A stretch of 5,740 bases of DNA from Chitinophagaceae bacterium (lineage in GTDB: Bacteria > Bacteroidota > Bacteroidia > Chitinophagales > Chitinophagaceae). The position numbers were made by a program, and so were the translations under genes. Below, piece after piece: positions 1-5,699 of this stretch. Positions within the stretch are counted from its first letter, which is position 1. Every line of letters starts with the position of its first letter. The stretch is from NCBI GenBank assembly GCA_025351145.1, contig JANXWM010000680.1:1-5740 (forward strand), written 5' to 3'. The notes under the pieces were generated by a model that ran no database searches, was not told the DNA's origin, and worked only from the letters and a program-made list of their open reading frames with translations.

Positions 1-8
1 AGAGGGAT

Positions 9-287
9 TTATAAACCAAGATAAACACCTGCAGCACTATAACGGGCAGTAGATTTAACGCCGTTGTAAATAAATGTAACCTGGTAAACACCTTCTCCTT
101 TTCTCGCCCATTTTATAGTAGTTGCACCGGGATACATTGCCTTGTATGCATCTACACAAGCCTGTGGAATAGCGGCATTATTTCTTGCAACCACGCTAAA
201 AGAAACAGGTGCGGAATGAATAAAAGGACTTGCCTTTAAACTGCCAACTGAAACGAGTAATACTGCTGCCAAAATGATCTTTCTCAT
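9..287 (-). CDS. Short secreted PepSY-like (BLIP-like) protein
   Basis: The product is 92 residues. Residues 1-19 form a Sec signal peptide (basic MRKK-like start, hydrophobic core, cleavage near LKA/S), so it should be periplasmic or secreted. The mature part reads IPQACVDAYKAMYPGATTIKW (residues 40-60), then an alternating VYQVTFIYNG strand and a final ARYSAAGVYL strand. This is the pattern of the PepSY-like, beta-lactamase-inhibitor-like small proteins of Bacteroidota: an amphipathic helix, a 'YPGA..I.W' turn, then beta strands. From memory, relatives are usually about 140-150 residues with two such halves; this one has a single half and stops at a TAA. I chose the ATG at 287 over the in-frame ATG at 317 because it places the signal peptide at the N-terminus. 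There is no Shine-Dalgarno; the leader is A/T-rich. Function is unknown, and the family call rests on pattern only. Confidence 0.7.
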   Translation of the reverse strand: MRKIILAAVLLVSVGSLKASPFIHSAPVSFSVVARNNAAIPQACVDAYKAMYPGATTIKWARKGEGVYQVTFIYNGVKSTARYSAAGVYLGL

Positions 288-476
288 GTTTTTATTTTTT
301 AATATTAATACCGGCATTTAGTGGTTTTGATTTAAAAATTTATTTGCACCGATAAATATTAGTAGCAGCCAATAACCTGCATGTAACCATTTATTCCAAT
401 TTTCTTTTTTAATTTTTTTTTGAGGGCCCTTTCATACTCAATATGCCCCATACTGCTTATCGCTAATGCTATTCTA

Positions 477-528
477 CGCTTCGGGAAAAGCCCATTCATA
501 ATTCAACGGCACAAGTGTGCGACGCAAC
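477..528 (+). repeat. Dispersed intergenic repeat, copy A
   Basis: This 52-bp copy starts CGCTTCGG, continues GAAAAGCCCA, and ends ACAAGTGTGCGACGCAAC. By hand alignment it matches copy C (3911-3962) at 42 of 52 positions without gaps, and it shares the exact 12-mer GTGCGACGCAAC with copy B (1986-2038, opposite strand). Weaker similarity runs on to about 558 (GATGC, GATAT, then CCTGGC, compared with GATGC, GATAT/AATATC and CTTTGGC in copy B). It lies in the 291-bp gap between the PepSY-like gene and the 3' end of the TlpA-like gene. The rest of that gap holds a T-rich tract (402-421) and no gene that I can support. Confidence 0.75.
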
Positions 529-574
529 AGGCGATGCCATGAAAAGATATTGCCTGGCTACAAATAATCGCCTG
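528..574 (-). other. Potential stem-loop with two alternative arms, 3' of the TlpA-like gene
   Basis: CAGGCGAT (528-535) is perfectly complementary to ATCGCCTG (567-574) and, with one G-U pair, to ATTGCCTG (549-556). The two right-hand arms are therefore mutually exclusive partners. GCCA/TGGC (536-539 with 555-558) can extend the outer stem across a bulge. The structure starts 5 bases past the TlpA-like stop codon, so it could shield or end that transcript. No U-run follows on the minus strand, so it is not a classical intrinsic terminator. Confidence 0.35.
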
Positions 575-578
575 CCAA

Positions 579-1814
579 TTATTCATTAAGTAAATTATCT
601 ACCGTTTCGTAAAACTTATTTTTATAAGCGGTGTAATATTCACCTGTGCCCGGCCCGTAAAAACTGGTATGTATTTCTCTTACGTTTCCTTTTTTATCAA
701 TAAAAATAGTTGCAGGAAAAGACTTAATGGCGGTCAATTGAGGTAGTGTTTTTTCTGTCTTTTTATCATCACCGGCAGCGGCGCCTGTTATCAGCATAGG
801 ATATTGAACATCGTATAATTTTTTGAATTTCATTAAACTGGCCTGCGACCTTGCCAGGTCGGTAGTTAATTCATAAGCCAAAGCAATAACCTCAACACCT
901 CTTGAATTATTATCTTTATAAAAGCCCGATAAAAACTTGGTTTCATCCAGGCAATTTGCACACCAGCTTCCCATAACCTGTATAATTACTACTTTGTTTT
1001 TATACTTTTTATCATTTATTGAAACAGGCAAACCATTAATATCTTTAAAAGTAAAATTGAGTTTTGATTCACCTTCCCGCAATTGGGTTGGCTCACTTGC
1101 TTCGGGCAAAACAGCACTATCATTTTTTTCAGCGATCCATGTTTCTTTGCCTGTATAGCCGTTATAAAATATGCCGCCCGATATTGTATTTGCATCATCA
1201 ATTTTTGCTTCCAATAAACGGATATTGTCGCCATCGAAAGCAGAAAGTTTTAAGGAGTCGCCGGTTACAATTCCATCCAGGTAACGGTAATCGGCCGAAG
1301 GCGTTAAAAAAGTGCCGGTAAGTTCATTTTCTTTCTGTTCAAATTCTGCAACCGCTTTACGTATTGTGCCATTGGCCCGGGTGATGGTAACATCCCATTT
1401 GCCAGTGATATTTTTTTTTGCATTGCCCAGGCTTGCAACAAACCGCTCAGGCATATTTAAAACTGCATGCAAGGGCCAGTACTGCATTCCGGCAGCAGTG
1501 CCTTTTATGTATGTTCCTGTCATGTTACCATCAGCCAGTATCTTTACCCTGAATGATGATTCAAAAGCAGGCATATTAAAAAACATAGAATCCCCGGCCG
1601 TTTTTAAATCGGTTATTTTTATTTTTTCTGCAGCATTCATTATGTACAAAACTGCTCTGCCCTGCTCCTGTTTTTTTTGAAGCTGAAATACAACCTGTTT
1701 GCCATCCTTTCGTTCCAGTGCAACAAGCCAGTTATTAACCAATTGCTTCTTAACCTGCGCCTGTGCAAATACAACAAACAGTATGCTTATAAAAAATAAA
1801 ACCCTTTTTTTCAT
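579..1814 (-). CDS. TlpA-like periplasmic thioredoxin-fold protein with duplicated N-terminal beta domain
   Basis: The product is 411 residues, starting at the ATG at 1814. An in-frame TTG at 1856 would put 14 residues ahead of the signal peptide. Residues 1-19 are a signal peptide ending AQA/Q, with no lipobox, so the protein is probably periplasmic. Residues about 29-115 and 140-228 are two copies of one beta-rich domain: Trp at 29 and 140, Gly nine residues later, GDS at 74-76 and 185-187, and a closing Trp at 113 and 226. The C-terminal AhpC/TSA-TlpA redoxin domain (about 250-411) has the active site WCANC (Cys285, Cys288; codons at 960-962 and 951-953) and the cis-proline in SFPATIFID (Pro367). 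It should carry out thiol-disulfide exchange outside the cytoplasm; the partner is unknown. From memory, Bacteroidota relatives carry WCPNC, so Ala here is slightly unusual. The family is certain; the substrate is not. Confidence 0.88.
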   Translation of the reverse strand: MKKRVLFFISILFVVFAQAQVKKQLVNNWLVALERKDGKQVVFQLQKKQEQGRAVLYIMNAAEKIKITDLKTAGDSMFFNMPAFESSFRVKILADGNMTGTYIKGTAAGMQYWPLHAVLNMPERFVASLGNAKKNITGKWDVTITRANGTIRKAVAEFEQKENELTGTFLTPSADYRYLDGIVTGDSLKLSAFDGDNIRLLEAKIDDANTISGGIFYNGYTGKETWIAEKNDSAVLPEASEPTQLREGESKLNFTFKDINGLPVSINDKKYKNKVVIIQVMGSWCANCLDETKFLSGFYKDNNSRGVEVIALAYELTTDLARSQASLMKFKKLYDVQYPMLITGAAAGDDKKTEKTLPQLTAIKSFPATIFIDKKGNVREIHTSFYGPGTGEYYTAYKNKFYETVDNLLNE

Positions 1815-1985
1815 AATAACAATTTCTAATACGCAATTTCGGAGAAAAATATTCAATCATTGTTTAAAAAAAGATAATTAAAATAGCGAAACAAAAGCCT
1901 GTTCAAATAATCATTCAGTTAATTGAATTAAGCACAAATACAAAGAAGATTTTTTAACCGGGCCAAAGGATATTATTTAGCATCC

Positions 1986-2038
1986 GTTGCGTCGCACTCT
2001 TGTACGTTTGGATATTCTGTTGAGCTTTTACCGCAGCG
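1986..2038 (-). repeat. Dispersed intergenic repeat, copy B
   Basis: Read on the minus strand, this 53-bp copy starts CGCTGCGGTAAAAGCTCA and ends ACAAGAGTGCGACGCAAC. The block TAAAAGCTCA is identical to copy C, and GTGCGACGCAAC is identical to copy A. The middle 10-12 bases are diverged. Beyond the core, similarity continues through GGATGC to AATATC and CCTTTGGC (to about 1963), a layout also seen in copies A and D. It lies about 120 bp upstream of the lipoprotein start, in reverse orientation to that gene. Confidence 0.75.
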
Positions 2039-2125
2039 CAGATCGAAGCAAGGCACGAATGATTATTATTATTAACGTGACACAAGCAATATTCTTACAC
2101 CAGAATGCAGGCACAGAAAAAAGTT

Positions 2126-2133
2126 TATATTTG
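2126..2133 (+). promoter_or_regulatory. Bacteroidota-type -7 promoter box for the lipoprotein gene
   Basis: TATATTTG is an exact match to TAnnTTTG, the -7 element used by the primary sigma factor in Bacteroidota. It ends 25 bases before the ATG at 2159, which would give a leader of roughly 15-20 nt. No clear TTTG/TTG -33 element is present at the usual distance, so the call rests on one half of the promoter. Confidence 0.45.
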
Positions 2134-2158
2134 ATGAGCCTCTTTCAAATTGATGCAC

Positions 2159-3001
2159 ATGAAAAATTTAATATTGTTATCCCTTGTTTTCGGCTATATA
2201 TTTTGCGCATGCTCCGGCAATCAACCTAAACAAACCATTCATTTCAAACCGTTGGTTTCGTCCGCGTTCAATTTTTCTGCCGATTCTTCCTTTGCCATAC
2301 CAAAGGGAAAAATCGCGGAAGAAAGAAAACGTTCACACGATAGTTGTATGGGCGAATCCTTTGCTGGCAACGCCGTATTCCTCAAAACAAAAGATACGTT
2401 CCGGCTTGGTACCATTGTAAATATGAAAACCATGAAAGAAGTGAAAGAGGTGAAAGACTTTAATATGATAATGAATCAGCCAAATATATTTGGCAACGCA
2501 GTTACCTTTATTACAAAACCATGTTATGATAAAATGCAGCTGAATATTTCACCAGATTCTTTTGTAAATGAAAAAATTATCCTCAGCATCCCCGGTGCAG
2601 CAGAAAGTATCAATCACGAATTGAATAACGCTTTCAATACTGCCATATACACTGAAATGGAAGCAGGCTCCTGGCTTAATATTGAACTAACTGATGCCTT
2701 TGGTAAAATACTCGATACAACCACTGATCCTCAATTGCTCGAATACAAAAAATACTTACTCGATACAACCAATATGGTACTCATAAAAAGTTCCAGTATT
2801 ACCGATGTAAATTTTACGCTCACCACAGCAAAGCCATTGTCAAACCAATTGTTGCAGGCGTTAAAACAAAAGCCTGTTGCCGAAATAGCAAACTCAAAGC
2901 TTCGGACACAATTGTTTTTTATCAGCAACAATAGCTTCCAGGTAAAATTCAGCGGCATATTCCAGGTAATGGGGCAGTTTATGCAATGCGAATTAAATTG
3001 A
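2159..3001 (+). CDS. Putative lipoprotein of unknown function
   Basis: The product is 280 residues from the ATG at 2159; an ATG two codons earlier (2153) and a TTG at 2150 are also in frame. The N-terminus MKNLILLSLVFGYIFCAC-S is a type II signal peptide with Cys18 as the probable lipidated residue. The residues after Cys (SGNQPKQ) are not an acidic surface-export signal, so it is probably held on the periplasmic side of a membrane. I do not recognise the rest. It is a mixed alpha/beta globular sequence with no transmembrane segment beyond the signal. Other visible points are a Lys-Glu-Val microrepeat (K-E-V-K-E-V-K), three further cysteines (HDSC, TKPC, FMQC) and an in-frame duplicated L-D-T-T segment. 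It stands alone on the plus strand with its own promoter box and is convergent with the next gene. The reading frame is well supported; no function can be assigned. Confidence 0.8.
   Translation: MKNLILLSLVFGYIFCACSGNQPKQTIHFKPLVSSAFNFSADSSFAIPKGKIAEERKRSHDSCMGESFAGNAVFLKTKDTFRLGTIVNMKTMKEVKEVKDFNMIMNQPNIFGNAVTFITKPCYDKMQLNISPDSFVNEKIILSIPGAAESINHELNNAFNTAIYTEMEAGSWLNIELTDAFGKILDTTTDPQLLEYKKYLLDTTNMVLIKSSSITDVNFTLTTAKPLSNQLLQALKQKPVAEIANSKLRTQLFFISNNSFQVKFSGIFQVMGQFMQCELN
2709..2771 (+). repeat. 15-bp exact direct repeat inside the lipoprotein gene
   Basis: TACTCGATACAACCA occurs at 2709-2723 and again, unchanged, at 2757-2771. The offset is 48 bp, exactly 16 codons, so both copies encode L-D-T-T in the same frame (ILDTTT and LLDTTN). 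A third imperfect relative, CTCGAATACAA, lies between them near 2738-2748. Confidence 0.7.
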
Positions 3002-3023
3002 CAATGCGGACTGTAGATATACA

Positions 3024-3040
3024 TTGCTTTGCACAAGCAA
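3024..3040. terminator. Possible bidirectional hairpin between convergent genes
   Basis: TTGCTT (3024-3029) pairs with AAGCAA (3035-3040) around a 5-nt loop, in the 59-bp gap between the stops of the convergent lipoprotein and 3061-3324 genes. The position is right for a shared terminator. The stem is only 6 bp and neither side has a proper U-run, so the call is weak. Confidence 0.3.
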
Positions 3041-3060
3041 AATCCAGGTAAGTTTAAACC

Positions 3061-3324
3061 TTATGCATGGCTGTGGTCTGTGGTTCCCTTCGGCTTAAAA
3101 TAGGTGAGTTTTACTACCCGTGCTTTATCTCTCAAAACGGGAGGCACTGCAAGTTTAGCCTGTTCATGGCTTTCGGCTTCAATAATAGCATAAGCGGTAT
3201 GGTCGTTGTCGTAACATCCCCATTCAAAATGAGTCAAAAAACCTGCATGGTACTCTCGAAAATATTTTATATCCATTTTACAATCTTCAACAGTATGACT
3301 TGATATTACAATATACCGGTCCAT
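3061..3324 (-). CDS. Small conserved-looking protein, 87 residues, function unknown
   Basis: The product has no signal peptide or membrane segment and should be cytosolic. It begins with a strand (RYIVISSHT), then a helix, a strand ending in THFEWGCYDNDHTAYAIIEAE (residues 31-51), a helix and a final strand (ARVVKLTYF). This beta-alpha-beta order resembles small ferredoxin-like or dimeric alpha/beta-barrel proteins such as DUF3303-type families, but I cannot assign it. Cys15, His32, the WGC motif (Cys37), Asp41-His42 and the C-terminal DHSHA tail are possible metal-binding or catalytic residues. The ATG at 3324 is the only reasonable start; the leader is A/T-rich with no Shine-Dalgarno, and TAAATTTA (3348-3355) is a near-match to a -7 box. 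The DoxX-like gene ends 109 bp upstream on the same strand with no evident terminator, so co-transcription is possible. Confidence 0.75.
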   Translation of the reverse strand: MDRYIVISSHTVEDCKMDIKYFREYHAGFLTHFEWGCYDNDHTAYAIIEAESHEQAKLAVPPVLRDKARVVKLTYFKPKGTTDHSHA

Positions 3325-3433
3325 AGAAGTTTATTTTAAATAAAAAATAAATTTAGTGATAATAATTAAGCTATGTTTATCTATCGCCCTTTTATAAGTA
3401 TAACGGCTGATGTACAACTCCAACCGAAAATAT

Positions 3434-3811
3434 TTATGCCTTCATTTTCTTTTGCCAGAGGTAATAAGACAGAATACCCGGCAGTATCCATGCCAGCATG
3501 CTAAGCATCATAGGGTCGAACTTACCTGAAGATGCTATACCTGAATAAACAGCACCTGCAAGGTCAAAAAACAAACCGGCATAAGCCCATTCTTTTATCC
3601 TGTTTAAACCAGGTATTAAAATAGCAATAGAACCAAGCAGTTTTGCTACACTGATGAATTGTATAAAATATACAGGATAGCCAAGGCCATTATGCATTAA
3701 TTCTATGGCCGGTTGTGATTGTTGAAGGCCACCCGCTGCAGAGAATATCATCAATGCGGCGAAAATAATAGTAGATACCCAGTAAACAGTGTTGGTAGTT
3801 TTGGCTGTCAT
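3434..3811 (-). CDS. DoxX-like family inner-membrane protein
   Basis: The product is 125 residues with four hydrophobic helices at about 9-27, 46-66, 74-92 and 101-119, and a basic tail (QKKMKA). The landmarks LGYP (43-46), AKLLG (56-60), ILIPG and KEWAYAGLFFDLAGA (73-87) match the DoxX-like group (DoxX_2 type) common in Bacteroidota, and the length is normal for it. It should sit in the cytoplasmic membrane. The biochemical role of this subgroup is not settled: the name comes from an archaeal thiosulfate:quinone oxidoreductase subunit, which does not imply that activity here. The ATG at 3811 puts the first helix in the expected place. Upstream is AAAAACAATGTT, which contains a second ATG in another frame whose two-codon reading frame ends in a TGA overlapping the true start. 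The neighbours give no further clue to its job. Confidence 0.9.
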   Translation of the reverse strand: MTAKTTNTVYWVSTIIFAALMIFSAAGGLQQSQPAIELMHNGLGYPVYFIQFISVAKLLGSIAILIPGLNRIKEWAYAGLFFDLAGAVYSGIASSGKFDPMMLSMLAWILPGILSYYLWQKKMKA

Positions 3812-3882
3812 AACATTGTTTTTATATGGATAAATTTTTCGGTAATAAAAATAATTTTTTCACTTTATTTTCCGGTTCATTT

Positions 3883-3923
3883 TTTTAACGAAGTTACTAT
3901 TACCAACCTTCGCTTCGTTAAAA
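3883..3923. repeat. 11-bp perfect inverted repeat upstream of the DoxX-like gene
   Basis: TTTTAACGAAG (3883-3893) is the exact reverse complement of CTTCGTTAAAA (3913-3923), with 19 nt between. The right arm is the first part of repeat copy C; the left arm is not part of the repeat as aligned in the other copies. It starts 72 bases upstream of the DoxX-like ATG. There is no U-run after it on the plus strand, so an operator or a leader hairpin is as likely as a terminator. Confidence 0.5.
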
Positions 3924-3962
3924 GCTCATTTCTAATTCAACTGTACAAGTGAGTGACACAAC
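3911..3962 (+). repeat. Dispersed intergenic repeat, copy C
   Basis: This 52-bp copy starts CGCTTCGTTAAAAGCTCA and ends GTACAAGTGAGTGACACAAC. It matches copy A at 42 of 52 positions with no gap. Its core is the most diverged, GTGACACAAC in place of GTGCGACGCAAC. It lies about 100 bp upstream of the DoxX-like start, in reverse orientation to that gene. The rest of this 281-bp gap holds the inverted repeat at 3883-3923, a weak CAGC/GCTG hairpin (4044-4054) followed on the minus strand by TTATTTT, and no gene. Confidence 0.7.
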
Positions 3963-4092
3963 CAAAGCTTAATAGTAGCAATACCGCTTAGTACATAAGC
4001 TTATTCTTATTGCTGCTTTCATTGGTAACAACCCACAAAATAACAGCCCGGCTGCCTCGAACAACAGCAAAAGGCAAAAGCAAGAATGCTGT

Positions 4093-5571
4093 TTAGTTTA
4101 CAAAAAGCAGTTGCTTTTGTGATTGATTAGCCCAGGATATATGTACGATATATATTCCTTTTATACTGGAAGGCAGTTGAATTTTTTGAGCGCCCTGCAA
4201 TTGAATTTGTTTTGTTATAAATAATTTTCCCGAGAGATCATATAATTTCAACTCTGCTTTTACCTGTTGCATAGTGGCGGAAGGAGTGATAATAAAATAG
4301 TCTTTAGCAGGATTAGGTGATATAATGAACTGTCCCTTGCCTGCATTTGAAATGGTGACAGCACTGTTATCTGCAACTGCGTTTACTTTTAGGTTGTTTT
4401 TTGCTGTAACAACAATACGGTAATCCAGCCTGTTATTTTTAAGGTTGATGTTATACGATGATGTAAGTTCATTGATATTCGCTTTAATGTTATCATCCAT
4501 TTCAGCACTCACTTGTGGTTTATTTGCACTGCGGGCAACCGTTTCTGTTTCAATTTTCGAAGTGGAAATGGCACTTTGCAAAATGCAGCCATTGTGGGTG
4601 TAGGTGCTACGGGTATTGTCTTCCCATGAGGCTGTAGTGCTGTTCCACAAATAAATAGTGTAGTGATGCACTGACCCGTCACTGTAATAGTCCTGTGTTA
4701 CCTTGCTGTAACTGTACCATGTGTTTAAATTAGAATCCCAAAACTGCGTAATACCATTTTTAAACAGGCTATCGCCGGTAACATCTATTTTCGTTCTCAT
4801 TGAATTAACCCATGCGCCTGCGCCGGTAATATAATTTTGACTGATGTAGTTTAGAGGTATACCCGTTCCAGGCAGGTAATTGGTTAAATCCCTGAAAGTG
4901 CTTACCCATTTTTGGTTAACATCATCCCAGTAATATCCTACGGAGTTTTGCTTTGCATAGTTGTTACTAAAATTATAGTTGGTTTTATTGAATTTGGTCC
5001 ATGTGTCATTCACCCATGAGTCAAGCTCAAAAAAGGTTACCAGGTTTTCGGCGTTATACTTGTAAATATTCCGGGATTGCTTTGTCCATGCATTGCTAAT
5101 ATAACGTTCGTAAACAAAATAAGTAACGTTTCCCGCACTATTCAGGTTTTCAATATACCTTGAAGAATTTACCCAGGTGCCTGTGCTGCTGCTCCATGAT
5201 TTACTGGTAGCTGTAAAATTAGTTCCCCCTGTTCCGTCGCTGGCATAAGTATAAATAGAAAGCCGGCTGTTTACCCACACATTGTTTGCCACATCCCAAT
5301 ATTGGTAAAGCCTTTCAGTAGCCCGGCCGGAAGCATCTTTTTTGTAGGTGTATTGCGAAGAATTTACCCACGCAGATAAAGTAAGGTCCCATGTTTTAAA
5401 AAGCTGTGAATCCATATTGCAATTGTCATCATAGTTTACAATGGCCAGAAAGTTGTTTTCCCATACATTGTTCACGCTTATTTCAGTTAAAGTACTGTCG
5501 GTTGAATTTGCAAATACACGGGCACTACATAAAAGCATTGCAATAATAAGGGTAAGATTTTTTGTTCGCAT
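4093..5571 (-). CDS. T9SS-secreted protein with ten Trp-anchored repeats
   Basis: The product is 492 residues from the ATG at 5571; a GTG directly before it is also in frame. Residues 1-21 are a Sec signal peptide (VFA/NST). Residues about 37-330 hold ten repeats of 29-34 residues, each marked by a Trp (37, 68, 99, 133, 162, 191, 222, 254, 285, 316) in the pattern 'W-V-N-S-S-R-x-x-Y-x-Y ... G ... W-D'. A linker rich in Lys, Asn and Ser (about 340-410) follows. The last 78 residues are a type A Por sorting domain: SPNPAKDYF (418-426), LYDLSGK (443-449), GIYIVHI (472-478) and a short basic tail. The protein should cross the outer membrane through the type IX system and be anchored on the cell surface or released. 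No enzyme motif is visible; the repeats suggest a binding or structural role. The only cysteines in the mature protein are 51 and 329, in the first and last repeats. Confidence 0.9.
   Translation of the reverse strand: MRTKNLTLIIAMLLCSARVFANSTDSTLTEISVNNVWENNFLAIVNYDDNCNMDSQLFKTWDLTLSAWVNSSQYTYKKDASGRATERLYQYWDVANNVWVNSRLSIYTYASDGTGGTNFTATSKSWSSSTGTWVNSSRYIENLNSAGNVTYFVYERYISNAWTKQSRNIYKYNAENLVTFFELDSWVNDTWTKFNKTNYNFSNNYAKQNSVGYYWDDVNQKWVSTFRDLTNYLPGTGIPLNYISQNYITGAGAWVNSMRTKIDVTGDSLFKNGITQFWDSNLNTWYSYSKVTQDYYSDGSVHHYTIYLWNSTTASWEDNTRSTYTHNGCILQSAISTSKIETETVARSANKPQVSAEMDDNIKANINELTSSYNINLKNNRLDYRIVVTAKNNLKVNAVADNSAVTISNAGKGQFIISPNPAKDYFIITPSATMQQVKAELKLYDLSGKLFITKQIQLQGAQKIQLPSSIKGIYIVHISWANQSQKQLLFVN
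4585..5463 (-). repeat. Coding region for ten degenerate ~31-residue repeats
   Basis: The anchoring Trp codons run from 5461-5463 to the unit that ends near the Cys codon at 4585-4587. Spacings between successive Trp are 31, 31, 34, 29, 29, 31, 32, 31 and 31 residues. The units are diverged in sequence (conserved W, N-S-S, aromatic-x-Tyr, Gly), so this is an old protein repeat and not a recent DNA tandem array. Confidence 0.8.
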
Positions 5572-5699
5572 CACATTGTTTTTTAAAAGAAGTTTAAATA
5601 TAAATGTAATTCATTAAATGAAACTAATTTCTAAAAGCAATATGCTAAAACCACTTTTTATTTATAGAGCATTTTGAAGCATGGGAGCGAATTTTTTTT

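Larger units (their letters stand above)
1815..2158. other. 344-bp divergent intergenic region
   Basis: This region separates the starts of the TlpA-like gene (minus) and the lipoprotein gene (plus). It holds repeat copy B (1986-2038) and a -7 box for the lipoprotein gene (2126-2133). The A/T-rich part at 1815-1960 presumably carries the minus-strand promoter; the only hint there is ATTATTTG read on the minus strand (1904-1911), too weak to call. I see no gene in it: the plus-strand frame starting at 1987 begins inside the repeat and runs into the lipoprotein gene in another frame. Confidence 0.7.

Noticed and set aside
423..430. AGGGCCCT palindrome next to a long T tract
   Set aside because: An isolated 8-bp palindrome is expected by chance at this scale, and the T tract lies on the wrong side for a minus-strand terminator.
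937..1680. Plus-strand open frames at 937-1158, 1064-1321 and 1312-1680
   Set aside because: They lie antisense within the TlpA-like gene, whose domains and active site are clear, and their translations have no coherent protein character.
1987..2229. Plus-strand frame of 80 codons
   Set aside because: It starts inside dispersed repeat copy B, crosses the promoter box and overlaps the lipoprotein gene in another frame.
2731..3036. Minus-strand frame of 101 codons
   Set aside because: It is antisense to the well-supported lipoprotein gene and covers its 3' end and the convergent gap; the translation is low-complexity and shows no family pattern.
3719..3952. Plus-strand frame of 77 codons
   Set aside because: It runs antisense to the DoxX-like start and through the inverted repeat and copy C; it is a shadow.
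4044..4054. CAGC/GCTG hairpin followed on the minus strand by TTATTTT, as a terminator for the T9SS gene
   Set aside because: Four base pairs with a 3-nt loop is too weak to call as a feature, though the position is plausible.
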